Source of the DNA: Isoperla grammatica | Taxonomy: Eukaryota > Arthropoda > Insecta > Plecoptera > Perlodidae | Direction of reading: 5' to 3' | NCBI GenBank assembly: GCA_945910005.1 | Contig: OX246746.1 | Location: forward strand, 29,186,083-29,250,082 | DNA length: 64,000 nucleotides | Part shown: piece by piece, positions 47,001 to 55,799 of the stretch | How the letters are laid out: every line of letters starts with the position of its first letter | Position numbering within the stretch: the stretch's first letter is position 1 | Notes under the pieces: generated by a model | Databases searched by the model: none | What the model was told of the DNA's origin: nothing | Seen by the model: the letters and a program-made list of their open reading frames with translations, nothing else | Program-made: the position numbers and the translations under genes

Positions 47001-50000
47001 GAGTAGAACTACGATACAGATATTAAAATATTAGGTAAGTTGCCATGTGCTGTTATTGTATCAGGCCTATCTTCGGTAATTGTTTCCATTGGGTGTCCGC
47101 TCCGTTTTCATATTTCAATACCCGGAAAGTACTACAACGACTTACCATTACATAGTACAATGTGCAATATGTGCCCAAACACGGTTTTCTGTCCGCTAAA
47201 ACATTATTAATTACTTTTATCGACGAAATAAAAGAGGGTGTTTAGGTATACGCCATAACGCTTTTGCTGCCAGTGACCCATCAACGCGTAGTTCAAGGTT
47301 AGGAGAAGGGGATGGTTCTTTCAACGGTTGGTAACACTTGTTTCATGTCAAACATGGCTGCTACTAATGGCCGCCCATTCGTCTTCCGCAACGTATTTCA
47401 CAATATTTCTACCACTTCCACACACCATTCCATGGTTTTTCACTACTTTGGGCACCTTTCCCCATCACTTCTTTCCAGTACAAGCCATCACATTTCACTA
47501 GCAAATTTTTTTGAGCGTTTTCTGAGCGGACACCCAATGGAAACATTTACCCTATCTTCTGTATGAAGCTAAATGTAACTCTAAATTGCAACTTACTACC
47601 TTTTTTAAATGTTAACTGATTTGTGCCCTACCTATTTCAAACCCCACGAGCCACCACTGAAAATGTTGAAGGGTAGAAAGATAAGGATTCCATTAGTAAT
47701 CCTCTGGGCCCGACAATGATGTAGGGACTATTACAATGGGGGGTTTTGAATGGTAACAAACGCACAACAGAAATATGCTGTGTGGAGGTTAGCTTACCCT
47801 TTAAGGATTGTATTCATGTACATTTTCTTAACTCACTTAAATCCCAGTGTTGGAGTAGAGTATGGTCGATTTAAATAATTATGTAATATAAAACAAGCCC
47901 CATTGCAATAGCAGTATTTTTCACTTGCCAAAAAATTCTAAAATGCATTTTTACTTTGGAGGTTGATTGTCTTATGTAAAGTTTTCCTTGAAACAATTAC
48001 ATAAGTACGAGTTTCTGAAATGCATGTTAAACTCTGTTGATTTTTAATCAAATTAAACACCTATTTCTTGACCTACGAAGAGACACGTTCTTATTTCGGT
48101 ATGCATTTACTTTGTTTCAGTATTTACGAGGTATAAAGCTAGTTTCAATTGTTGTGAAGTCTCTGGATCTCATTACTATTGCTGTACCACCTGCTCTGCC
48201 AGCCGCCATGACAGTAGGCAGATACTACGCTCAGCGCCGTTTGGAGGAGAGAGAAATCTATTGCATAAGTCCAAGAACGATCAACGTATCTGGTTCAATT
48301 GATTGTGTTTGTTTTGATAAGGTAGGTACAGTATAGTACTGCATTCAGTTTTTGTTTAATTTTGTAGAGCTTATAGAAGCCTACAAGCTTTTATATAAGA
48401 TACAGCCTTAAACAAAAATAATTTGTGACTGAATCAAACATCATTGTATACCAAAATTCAAGATGTTAATTCCTCCATCTGATACAAATGTGTGTAATTC
48501 TTACAGACTGGAACGCTGACTGAAGACGGCCTGGATATGTGGGGAGTGATTCCAATATCTGAGCAGAAGTTTCAAGTGCCTGTGAAGGCAGTCAGGGCAA
48601 TGCAAGTAGAAAAGCTATTCGTGGGTTTAGCAACCTGTCATTCTCTGACTGTCATTGACAATAAAATATCAGGAGACCCACTCGACCTAAAAGTAAGTAC
48701 AATATTAACTGGTTTTATTTGGTGGGATAAATTGTATATGTATATAATGATCAGGGGTCCACAAATGTTGTAGGCCTAAATGTAAAATGAATAATGATGT
48801 TCAAAAATCCTTCTTGAAATGTAACTTTGAATATGTAATTTTCACTATACTATAGCATCTTAACTTCAGTTCAAATTGCAAGGGACCCTAAAAACTCCAA
48901 TGTAAATTTAATAAAATTGAAATAGAAGATACAAGAACATTCCATACTAAGTTTTATGCCCCAACCTTCAGCTTGGACTTCCTCTCTACTGTGAACTATA
49001 CAATATACATACCTTTGTGTGATGAATGATAATTGCCATTCTATTCATCTCAAATAATTTGTCTCTGCATACAATCAGTAATTGATTATTCATTAAAAGT
49101 TGTATTTTGTTATTTTGCAGATGTTTGAATGTACGGATTGGGCCTTGGAAGAGCCCGAGGTTAACGATACCTCAAAATTTGATATCATGTTTCCAACAGT
49201 AGTTCGACCCCGCCAAACCACTAAACCTGCAAACGAGGAAGTAAGTTGCGTTCAAATGATACCGATTCTAAAACGGCGATTAATGGCATAGAATGTTTTG
49301 CTTATTTTGCTTTGTCTTTCGTAGCTGGGTATGGAAGTTGGAATTCTTCGCCAGTTTCCGTTTTCTTCGAGCTTACAGCGAATGAGTGTAATCACTCGCA
49401 GCCTTGGAGCCACTCAGTTAGAAGCATTTTGTAAGGGATCCCCGGAGATGATTGTTTCACTGTCGCTCCCTGAATCAGGTAAATAGGCTAGAATATTGAC
49501 AACTATAATATGATTTTCTTTAAAGGATTACATTAATATTTATGAATAGGCCTACATATAAAATTCTTGGTGTCTTTAACAAGATGTTAGTTAATAGTTA
49601 CAGTGAAACTTTGATTTTACGAACGTAACGGGATATAAAAAAAAATTTGTTAATTCAAGAAATTCGTAAAAAAATCGATCAAAATTGACGCCTACATTAC
49701 CGACTAAGTCCTCGTAACCACCGGAGTACCTCAAGCGACTCCTAGGTAGCGCCTGTATCGACATCTACTTTATCGACCAAGTGTTTGAGACTACTGTATC
49801 AGAGTTCCTCCAAAGGCTGCTAGGTAGCGCTTGTGGTGGATTATCAAGGTTGCTCGAAGAAGTATCAGTAATCCCCTACAGATGGTGTACGTGTTGAAAT
49901 AATGAAAGCGAAAACGAACGACAAATCAGCCATTCCCACATTTCAACCATTGTATCCGGTTTAGTCCTTTTAAAACTTGAACTCGACAATAGAGCGCGCG

Positions 50001-51169
50001 CTGGCCGGTGTCATAATTCACCACGGGGTGCCGCCGTAATAAAACATCGACGGGACTCGTGAGACCGGGCAGGATGAATGATTTCTTCCTCTTGACTTTT
50101 GTCGGTGCACATACGTAAATTCAAGGCGAGAAGCAAGGCTAGAGGCGTCAAATATCGTACGTAAAGTCGCGGAATTCGTAAATACAGTGTTCGTTATTTC
50201 GAGGAACATTTACCATTGTTCTAATGGGAAATTATTTGGGACCAGGAAAAAAATACTTACCATCAAGGAATTCGTTGCTTCAAGGAACGTAAAATCAAAG
50301 TGTCACTGTAGTATATTTACTTTTCCCTCCCGTTTGCCTCTTCAGACTAGTTTATTCTTTGTATTTTAAATTCCAAATTTTCTCTTGTTCTTTTTTTTGA
50401 TATTGTAAAATGATATTTATTTCTACCTTTCTAAAAGTTGCTGTTGGTTTTACCTACTGTTGTTTGGCTTGTACATAATACGTATTGTACAGTTTATATT
50501 TGTTGTCCTCCTTAGTAAATTGTTTTTTTTATTACTGAATAAAATAGATAGGCCTATAACCCTAAAAATATAAATGAATACATTTGTGCTATTTTTGCGT
50601 TTGTTTCAGTTCCTACCGATTTTAGTTCCATGTTAGAAGAATATACTCAAGAAGGTTATCGAGTCATTGCTATAGCCTATAAGGAGTTGCGTAAAGTGAG
50701 CTATGCTAAAGTTCAGCGGCTCACTCGCGAAGAAATCGAGTCAAAACTAACTTTACTTGGCCTGATAGTGATGGAGAATCGTCTGAAATCGGAAACTACC
50801 GGTATTATTGGAATCCTCAATCAAGCCAATATACGCACTATCATGGTGACAGGTGAATAGATTTGCATTTACTTATTAGTATTTATAATGGTCAGCATTG
50901 TCACTAATTCAAGCATTAATTTTTGCTTGAGGAGTGGTAATTCTTTGCCTCTGCTTAATAGTATATCGATTTATGCCTAAACTGATAGAAATGACCTTCT
51001 GTTATCAGGTGATAACATGCTGACGGCCGTTAGCGTAGCTCGAGACTGTGGTATTGTGTCTGCCAATGACAAAGTGATCATCGTGCAGGGATTCGCAGCT
51101 CAAGCAGGGATGAACGCTGAGCTCCGTTTCACACATTCCATATACCATCCGCCTCATTCTGTTATGGTG
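31968..51169 (+). CDS. ATP13A2/3-like: P5B-type ATPase, ATP13A2/3-like; 14 exons, 3' part beyond window
   Basis: A P-type ATPase of the P5B group; characterised members export polyamines from late endosomes and lysosomes. Fourteen exons join with GT-AG borders into 832 codons without a stop. Landmarks: N-terminal hydrophobic segment ~88-111, M1-M2 ~260-305, TGES at 376-379 (actuator), PPALP at 500-504 (M4, the P5B signature), phosphorylated Asp543 in DKTGT, FSS ~659-661 and KGSPE at 683-687 (nucleotide domain), TGDN at 778-781. The start is supported by in-frame TGA and TAA immediately upstream of AAAATGC. Family proteins are about 1,100-1,250 residues, so the GDGxND hinge and M5-M10 are missing; I found no such exons up to 64000. 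Every motif needed so far is intact. Introns hold many transposons. Which vertebrate paralogue it corresponds to is unresolved. Confidence 0.95.
32230..33215 (-). pseudogene. CR1/Jockey-like LINE fragment in intron 1
   Basis: The minus strand reads [10 protein letters not shown], then FADDCVLYR (RT catalytic motif), [20 protein letters not shown], a [11 protein letters not shown] block, [20 protein letters not shown] and [10 protein letters not shown], in different frames separated by frameshifts and one early stop. This order is the palm-thumb end of a CR1/L2/Jockey-group reverse transcriptase. It is 5'-truncated within RT motif B-C and lies antisense to the ATPase gene. Confidence 0.8.
33297..33388 (+). 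CDS. ATP13A2/3-like: ATP13A-like exon 2
   Basis: Acceptor TTACTAG, donor GTGAGT. Encodes acidic sequence ending [11 protein letters not shown] just before the first membrane segment. Ends in phase 0. Confidence 0.85.
33389..34922 (+). other. Intron 2 of the ATPase gene, no element recognised
   Basis: AT-rich; no terminal repeats, tandem repeats or coding relic found. Confidence 0.5.
34923..35161 (+). CDS. ATP13A2/3-like: ATP13A-like exon 3, first hydrophobic segment
   Basis: Acceptor TTTCAG, donor GTAAGT after CT of a Leu codon. Encodes EVYGYCKST, a hydrophobic segment with [11 protein letters not shown], and ADKVLLVEQ. This matches the P5B-specific N-terminal membrane-associated region. 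Confidence 0.92.
35800..35909 (+). CDS. ATP13A2/3-like: ATP13A-like exon 4 (found by phase)
   Basis: Joining exon 3 straight to exon 5 shifts the frame and gives a stop within three codons. This 110-bp block, with acceptor TTTGTTTAG and donor GTAAAG, supplies exactly the missing phase and an open stretch with [15 protein letters not shown] second donor 6 bp downstream (GTACAA) is also in frame, so a two-residue splice variant is possible. Confidence 0.8.
36045..37093. mobile_element. hAT-type element with BED-finger relic, 8-bp duplication
   Basis: Ends TAGGGTTGCCGTTTGATAAT and a CGAACGGCAACCCTA complement, flanked on both sides by ATTTATAC. Subterminal ATCGATCGATA words repeat at both ends. 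A 24-bp C run lies at 36227-36250. A BED zinc finger remnant inside links it to hAT transposases. Located in ATPase intron 4. Confidence 0.9.
36455..36563 (+). pseudogene. BED zinc finger relic
   Basis: The frame reads [20 protein letters not shown] and HLQKCNAY, a C-X2-C...H-X4-C pattern with the GNxTNLxxHL signature of BED fingers. The preceding [16 protein letters not shown] lies in a shifted frame with a stop. Confidence 0.75.
37112..37804. mobile_element. Non-autonomous hAT-type element, 8-bp duplication
   Basis: Begins TAGGGATGACGAAACC, ends CCGTTGTCTTCCCTA, flanked on both sides by ATTACAAT. CCCGGGTA-type subterminal words; a 22-bp G run at 37480-37501. Its left duplication lies 2 bp from the right duplication of the neighbouring element. 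Confidence 0.88.
38102..38258 (+). CDS. ATP13A2/3-like: ATP13A-like exon 5
   Basis: Acceptor CATTCTAG, donor GTAATC. Encodes [20 protein letters not shown], then RGLDKEVTT and a GLT block, the conserved cytosolic stretch before M1 in P5B pumps. Confidence 0.93.
38643..38847 (+). CDS. ATP13A2/3-like: ATP13A-like exon 6, M1-M2
   Basis: Acceptor CTCTTACAG, donor GTAGGC. Encodes YGRNEILV, then [20 protein letters not shown] and a second hydrophobic helix ending TRK. EVLNPFY.FQLFS is highly conserved in ATP13A proteins. Confidence 0.96.
39163..39968. mobile_element. Non-autonomous hAT-type element, 8-bp duplication
   Basis: Starts TAGGGATGTCAACGATTA, ends AATCGTTTGACATCCCTA, flanked by ATATTTAC on both sides. 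Subterminal ATTAATCGATT repeats. Its insertion interrupts the left arm of the intron 6 inverted repeat, so it arrived later than that structure. Confidence 0.93.
40261..40408. mobile_element. Hairpin MITE, possible TAA duplication
   Basis: Arms of about 46 bp, through GGTTGGAATTCATAGTCGGC and CACCTAGGGGCGCCC, are almost perfectly inverted around a 53-bp centre. TAA on both sides could be a 3-bp PIF/Harbinger-type duplication. Confidence 0.75.
40421..41463. mobile_element. TTAA-flanked TIR element
   Basis: Ends GACCCGGTTCCACCAA and TTGGTGGAACCGGGCC (one mismatch), flanked by TTAA, the target of piggyBac and Kolobok transposons. A small frame [19 protein letters not shown] (40732-40836) may be a transposon protein start; no transposase domain remains. 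Confidence 0.75.
41469..41888. mobile_element. Foldback element with ~115-bp arms
   Basis: Arms 41469-41583 and 41772-41888 are inverted and nearly identical, through ACAAGGCGCTGTTGGGGGTT and GGAAGGAGGGGCCTAAGGAG. Open frames inside are shadows of the palindrome. Confidence 0.85.
42555..42756 (+). CDS. ATP13A2/3-like: ATP13A-like exon 7, actuator domain
   Basis: Acceptor TTTTCAG, donor GTGTGA. Encodes [30 protein letters not shown]; the TGES motif is split over the following intron. Confidence 0.96.
43246..44284. mobile_element. hAT-type element nested in intron 7, 8-bp duplication
   Basis: Starts TAGTGCTGTGCGAGTACC, ends GGAATCGCACAGCCCTA, flanked by CCTAGAAC on both sides. GAGTCGAGTC subterminal repeats on the left are echoed as ACTCGGACTCG on the right. 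An ATG at 43618 opens [15 protein letters not shown] to a GTAAGG donor (43663), probably a leftover transposase first exon. Confidence 0.88.
44330..44540 (+). repeat. Imperfect hairpin region
   Basis: TTACACCTTTTGTACTTTTTGC pairs loosely with GCAAAAAGTACAAAAGGTGA about 50 bp on, and a third related block AAAAAGTGCAGAAGGTG follows. Belongs to the outer element; no product recognised. Confidence 0.45.
45276..45577 (+). CDS. ATP13A2/3-like: ATP13A-like exon 8, actuator end and M3
   Basis: Acceptor GCTTAG, donor GTATGT. Completes TGES, continues [39 protein letters not shown], and a hydrophobic helix [13 protein letters not shown]. Confidence 0.96.
46129..46608. mobile_element. Nested non-autonomous hAT-like element
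   Basis: AGGGTTGCCACC at left and GTGGCAACCCTG at right, with AAATCCTGAGA subterminal repeats. Flanking GATTAGGC and GATTAGAC agree at 7 of 8 positions. Inserted in the hAT element 45754-47659. Confidence 0.8.
46810..46985 (+). pseudogene. TTF-type finger relic of a hAT transposase
   Basis: The frame reads [20 protein letters not shown], then [20 protein letters not shown] before a stop at 46984. A (G/P)RPDL segment followed by R-x-R-x-F and an aromatic stretch is characteristic of the TTF finger upstream of hAT transposases. Truncated. Confidence 0.55.
48121..48321 (+). CDS. ATP13A2/3-like: ATP13A-like exon 9, M4 PPALP and catalytic Asp
   Basis: Acceptor TTTCAG, donor GTAGGT. Encodes [39 protein letters not shown] and VCFDK, whose Asp543 is the phosphorylated residue of P-type ATPases. 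Confidence 0.97.
48507..48692 (+). CDS. ATP13A2/3-like: ATP13A-like exon 10
   Basis: Acceptor CTTACAG, donor GTAAGT. Encodes [13 protein letters not shown], completing DKTGT, then [12 protein letters not shown] and SGDPLDLK. Confidence 0.96.
49121..49240 (+). CDS. ATP13A2/3-like: ATP13A-like exon 11
   Basis: Acceptor TTTTGCAG, donor GTAAGT. Encodes [13 protein letters not shown] and FPTVVRPRQ, part of the nucleotide-binding domain. Confidence 0.95.
49325..49478 (+). CDS. ATP13A2/3-like: ATP13A-like exon 12, nucleotide-binding motif
   Basis: Acceptor TTTCGTAG after an 84-bp intron, donor GTAAAT. Encodes [17 protein letters not shown] and FCKGSPEMI. Ser replaces the Ala often seen in KGAPE. 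Confidence 0.95.
49601..50308. mobile_element. pogo/Tigger-type MITE in intron 12
   Basis: Starts CAGTGAAACTTTGATTTTAC, ends GTAAAATCAAAGTGTCACTG, flanked by TA. CAGT(G)AAAC ends and a TA duplication are typical of pogo-group mariner elements. No coding sequence. Confidence 0.88.
50610..50852 (+). CDS. ATP13A2/3-like: ATP13A-like exon 13
   Basis: Acceptor TTTCAG, donor GTGAAT. Encodes [32 protein letters not shown] and [13 protein letters not shown] is completed in the next exon. Confidence 0.96.
51009..51169 (+). CDS. ATP13A2/3-like: ATP13A-like exon 14, last exon seen
   Basis: Acceptor TTATCAG, donor GTATGT in phase 0. Encodes [20 protein letters not shown] and DKVIIVQG. The following intron extends beyond the window end if the gene is intact. 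Confidence 0.94.
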
Positions 51170-51429
51170 GTATGTACACTTTTCTCTTGACACCCACATT
51201 AAAGGTAGGCTCCGGTGAATATAGGTGTTTTTCGGATTATCTTATCTTCCTATGTAATGTAGTCGTATGAATGAAAAGTCGAAAACTAGGCGCTTTAGCA
51301 TGCGTCTGGCCGGAGCTGCTTCGCTACCAAGTGAGCGGTGGTGGGGGTAAACACGTCATCGCTACCCAACTGCTCCGCGGTCCCTATGCCGGACGGCTTG
51401 ATTCGTCCACAACTCCCTACTCGCTACAG

Positions 51430-51930
51430 TTTGTGTTTGTATATCGACAGTTTTGAATGAGTTGGAAGCTTTTTTCCGTATCAAGAGGACCCTCGCAATT
51501 CTGAAAGGAAGGAAAGTCCTAAAAAGAAAAGATGATAATCGGGGATATTGTAGGTAGAGCGCGGAATGATTTGTGCGGATGCGGCGAATGTAAGGCTGAG
51601 GCAAAGCCCTGATCAGAAAAGTGTTGTTGCTACCAAAGTGAGACAATAAAAAAAATACACCTTTTGAGCTACCGTGTTGAACCTCGACATCCTAAATGCA
51701 GCCCGTCAAGCGATGCTTGAACGTGAAGACGGGGACGGAACATTTAAAAGATGACACTAATCGCATCGCGCGTACAAACAACGTATACACTTTTTGAATT
51801 CCTGCACGAGTTTCGATAAAGACAATAGGAAAGTTATTCCTTCTTGCGTGGTCCACGCCATCCGACATGATTATTTACTCCGTTACTACCGTTCTACGAT
51901 GGAGTTGGCTGCCGCCGCGGATCACGACAC
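51430..51930 (+). pseudogene. P2X7-type Cys-rich intracellular domain relic
   Basis: The plus strand reads ARNDLCGCGECKAEAKP, a stop, SEKCCCYQSE; then NLDILNAARQAMLERED; then, in another frame, RKVIPSCVVHAIRHDYLLRY. The order W/L-C-x-C-G-x-C, CC, a ...VLRAAL-like helix and (R)KVIPSCVVxxIR matches the C-terminal ballast domain of P2X7 receptors, which occurs as many stand-alone genes in cnidarians and echinoderms. Several stops and frameshifts show it is dead. No channel part is present. Confidence 0.6.
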
Positions 51931-52044
51931 TGTGCTTTTTGACTATATCACATATAGTTGGTATATCCTATCAGAGCTGTTAGGGGAGTAGGGGAGGAGT
52001 TTCCACGATACTATTTAGAAAATCAGATTCAAAGGTGTGTAGGC

Positions 52045-52446
52045 TAGGGATGCACATCGATAAAATAAAAACTATCGATAATCGAAAGATGACTGCATTA
52101 TCGATCGATAATATCGAACGATGATAAATTTACAAAATTGAAGCAATCTTTAACAGTTTCAGTGATATGTCACCTAATCGAGCACATAACGATATGGCAA
52201 CATTACTTGGACACATCTGACGTGACACTGCTGAGAGTATAATCACATGTGAGGCCCGAGGCCCAGTATTTTGGCGGTCTCTTTGAGTATTTCAATACTA
52301 GAAAGGTCCGAGAAGAACGAAATAATGCTTTACGAACCCGCTTTTTTAGAAATCAGACCATTCGATAATATTTGTATTATCGATTATCGAAATTTTATTG
52401 TATATCGAATATCGAACGATAATATCGATTATCGTGTGCATCCCTA
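52045..52446. mobile_element. Non-autonomous hAT-type element, 8-bp duplication
   Basis: Starts TAGGGATGCACATCGATA, ends TATCGTGTGCATCCCTA, flanked by GTGTAGGC on both sides. Subterminal TATCGATAATCG words. Confidence 0.92.
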
Positions 52447-53039
52447 GTGTAGGCCTAACAAGTGTCGGTAGGCATAGTGATCTCTCGGGCGGTCACCGGT
52501 TCGATACCAACTACCACTTATTGTTATAACTATTCTTTATTATTAGTAAAATTAATAATTATGATTTACCAACAGTATGTAACTCCTGCTAGCTAGGCCA
52601 CTAGACCTACCGACACTTAGTAGGCCTGCAATCTTATTATATTAGTATTATTTAAAATCTCTCTGACAACTCATTGATTTCAAGTTATTTCAATTATTTT
52701 ATTTACATAACATTATTTTTTTAAACTAATTTAGGCTATCTGGCTAACTTCTAATGACATATCATGTAGGCCTAAAGGTTATTGTTTGTCGTGGCTTACA
52801 AAGTATGTTATATCAACAAACAAAACACGTACAACTTACTGAATTAAGCCCAAAGATTATTTTAAATATTTTACCCAAAGCAATTAAACTTACATAGTAC
52901 ATTGAACTTTCGTATCACAGAAATTAATGGCTATTCACCAAATAATAAATACATATGTGGTAATTTCCTAGACACTGTTGACATGTCGATTTTTTTCAAA
53001 CCCACACATAACTGAAAGCTTTGTTGACGGCTTGTGCAC
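52447..53039. other. Intronic spacer, nothing recognised
   Basis: A short GGTTCGATACC motif near 52498 resembles a SINE B box, but no further SINE structure follows. Confidence 0.4.
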
Positions 53040-53041
53040 TA

Positions 53042-53663
53042 CAGTAAACCCTCGTTAATACGAACATCAAGGGACCCAGAAATCGTCAGCTCGTAATATA
53101 AAAATTCGTAATATCGCAAAAACGTCGAAATTCAATATTACCAGCCAAAATAAACGTATCTACAATCAATGTTTTCCAATGGATAGTAGCGCGCGGGTAT
53201 GATGTTTTGTGCGTGCATAGTAGGCGAACTAAGCGGGCACATTGCAGTGAGCAAGCCACGCCCCTCAACAGCTGTAAGGGCTGGCGCGCGCATCCGATCG
53301 TGCCTGCGGGCGAAGCAGGGGGGAAGGGAAAACCAAGCAGCAACAAAACAAGTAGCTGCCTGCGACGACGTACGCTCGGCAGACAAAAATCTTGATACCT
53401 ACGCCTACTCTGCGAGTTGAACTCTCAGACACATTATTTTGTTTGCGCGGCTTCAAAATTATTAGTTCATATTAAACAACGAACATTATGTATAAGTACC
53501 ATCCAGGGGATAAATAATTAGTTCTTATTACGTATAATGCGAAATTCGTTATATCTGTTTTATTTAACATTGAGTGTCCTATTTACGCCGGCTGGGTCTT
53601 GCTTACTATTCGCATTATCTGAGAATTCGCACTAACCGAGTTCGTTTTACCTAGGGTTTACTG
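53042..53663. mobile_element. pogo/Tigger-type MITE
   Basis: CAGTAAACCCTCGTTAATAC at the left and CTAGGGTTTACTG at the right, flanked by TA. Subterminal TTCGTAATAT / AATTCGCACTAACCGAGTTCG words fit pogo-like elements. Non-coding. Confidence 0.8.
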
Positions 53664-53746
53664 TATACGCTCACGATTTGCCTTTACCTCATGCCGACGC
53701 GGATTAGTTAGTCGAAGTTAGAGAGATTTTCTCTATGTTTGACTAT

Positions 53747-54232
53747 GGGTACGGTCCAAAACCTGTTTAAAACACTTTAAGCGTGCTTGGGCTGGTCCGT
53801 TACCTGTTGAAAATGATATGCCTAGCGGTCCGAAACTCGAATCTTGAGCGTTTCAAGCACGCTCCAGATGCCCGAGGTTTTCGTGCGAGCATCTTCAGCA
53901 TTTGGATTTAAAGGGCGGCGTTTTGAAACAGAATGGCGTCATTTGAAGAGGTAGCCGAAGACAACACCGAAGTTATAACTCTGTTTGATCCGACTACCGG
54001 GGAAAATATTGTTGTGAGAGTGCCACATGAACAGGCAACCAGGATTAACAATGGTCAGTGTAATTTATTATCTTATAACTATTCGCATACAAAATATGAA
54101 TCCGACCCTTACCTAAAAGCTATCAATTTTGCGCGCATTTTGTGCTGGAGGTGGTACGAAACTAGGTCGTGCTCGAGAGTGCTTTCTTAACGCTACCTTC
54201 AAAGCATTCTCAGCAGGTTTCGGACCGTACCC
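53747..54232 (+). mobile_element. PIF/Harbinger-like deletion derivative, TAT duplication
   Basis: GGGTACGGTCCAAAACCTG and CAGGTTTCGGACCGTACCC form terminal inverted repeats, flanked by TAT on both sides, a 3-bp duplication as in PIF/Harbinger. It retains one short coding exon at 53933. Confidence 0.75.
53933..54053 (+). CDS. First coding exon left in the Harbinger-like element
   Basis: ATG in an AGAATGGCG context; reads MASFEEVAEDNTEVITLFDP and VRVPHEQATRINN, ending at a GTCAGT donor after AATG. Product unknown; plausibly the start of the transposon's accessory DNA-binding protein. No later exon is present because the element is internally deleted. Confidence 0.4.
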
Positions 54233-54371
54233 TATGTTTTGCAAACAATATGGACCCCCGACCCCAACATCTGTCATTTTTCACCAGCAACCCTCCCTCC
54301 CCCCCCACCCGCGACTGCGGGCCCTTAGTTACAGTTGATCAGCTGATAGGAAATTGATGGTATCATAACAC

Positions 54372-54640
54372 TAGGCTTACCATTCATCTAAGGAAAAAAA
54401 GAAACCAGTGCAGATTAGTAACCGAACAACAAAAAACTCATACCAGCAAAGAAAACTTGGCTGAAGCACAAAATGCCCTCACTAAAGTCATTGAAGAAGC
54501 AAAAGAGGAGAAATTCAAGAGTCTTCTTAAAAATCTTGACTACAGAACCGACACTGTGAAAGCCCACACTTTTTTCTCTAATTTGTGCGGTAAAAAGGCA
54601 AAGCGAAGAAGAAAACTCTCCCATCCTCTACAAAGGCAAA
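54372..54640 (+). pseudogene. LINE pre-RT segment
   Basis: The frame reads basic RKKRNQCRLVTEQQKTH, then ENLAEAQNALTKVIEEAKEE, typical of the linker before RT in I/Jockey-type proteins. It is shifted relative to the RT frame by an indel around 54600-54620. Confidence 0.65.
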
Positions 54641-55768
54641 ATGGCAGTCACGAATTCAGAAAAAGCCGACGTTTTGTGCAGACACTTTAAAGCCATCAGC
54701 ACTCCTCAAAGGCGTAAACCAAAAAAACTGCCAAAAATTGAATATCAACATCTGCCAAACGATCCCTACAACCGACCATTTAATGCCGCGGAGCTTGACT
54801 TTGCCATTAATAATCTAGACAACAAGAAATCGCCTGGACCAGACAAGATTCATGTAGAGTTTCTGAAACACCTAGGCCCCTGGGCGCGGAAACTCATCCT
54901 TGACCTTATCAACTGTTCTTGGACATGCCATTGCCAAGTCCCATCAAGTTGGAAAATTGCAAACATCACGCCCATTTTGAAGCCAGAAAAAGATGCCTCG
55001 GACCCAGCCAGCTACCGTCCAATTGCTCTTACCAGTGCCCTTGCTAAAGTAGCAGAAAAAATGGTCAACCTCCGTCTGGAAAATTTCCTTGAAAGCAACG
55101 ACATCATAGACGAGGACCAGGCTGGCTACAGAAAAAACCGAGGAACTGTCGACCAAATTGCCTACCTTGTACAGACAGTGAAAGAGGGTTTCTCTAAACA
55201 GAAAAGTACGCTGGCTGTCTCTATTGACCTATCCGGAGCCTTCGACTCAACCGACCGATCATATGCCATCAAGCAGATGATCGATGACTTGGTGCCGAAT
55301 AACATCATAAAATGGCTCCACGACTTTATTAATGATAGGCGAATAAAGGTTGTCCACAAAGGTGCACACAGTAAAACACGCACCATAAAAGCAGGGGTGG
55401 CTCAAGGAACAATAACGGCCCCAACCGTTTTCAAAATTGCTATCAATGGGCTTATCAAACTTTTGAAACGCTCCATCCCTGGCCTGACTGTCAAAGCTTA
55501 TGCTGATGACTTTGTCATATTTTTCACAGAAAAATGCCCAGTCAGCATGGAACAAAAAATGATTCGTGCCATGGAAATTGCTGCAGGCTGGCTTCAAGTA
55601 CATGGTTTTAAGATCAACTGCAGCAAAACCTTCTGCACCTACTTCACGATGAGCAATAAACCTTTTAATTTTAACATTCCTCTTGACGGTATAAACATTA
55701 AACAGACTGATGAGATGAAATACCTAGGCGTTACCCTCGACAAAAAAGTGACCGGTAAGCCACTTTGA
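54641..55768 (+). pseudogene. LINE reverse transcriptase segment
   Basis: An open frame of 375 codons from an internal ATG. RT motifs in order: KSPGPDKI, YRPIALTSALAKVAEKM, SIDLSGAFDS with the first catalytic Asp, GVAQGTITAP, and AYADD at 286-290 with the catalytic pair, then KYLGVTLDK (thumb). A one-base shift before CACTTTGAAAAG throws it into a stop; the protein continues in the next frame. Confidence 0.88.
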
Positions 55769-55799
55769 AAAGGCAGCAGAAAAGGGTAAAAAACGACTA

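Larger units (their letters stand above)
45754..47659 (+). mobile_element. hAT-type element with TTF-finger relic, 8-bp duplication
   Basis: Starts CAGGGGCGGCTCGCGCG, ends CACGAGCCACCACTG, flanked by AAAATGTT on both sides. Inside, a TTF-type finger remnant links it to TTF/ZMYM-like hAT transposases. It is interrupted by another TIR element at 46129-46608. Located in ATPase intron 8. Confidence 0.88.

Noticed and set aside
53086..53456. Several overlapping frames of 62-86 codons on both strands
   Set aside because: All lie inside a TA-flanked pogo-type MITE in a CG-rich patch where stops are rare; no domain.
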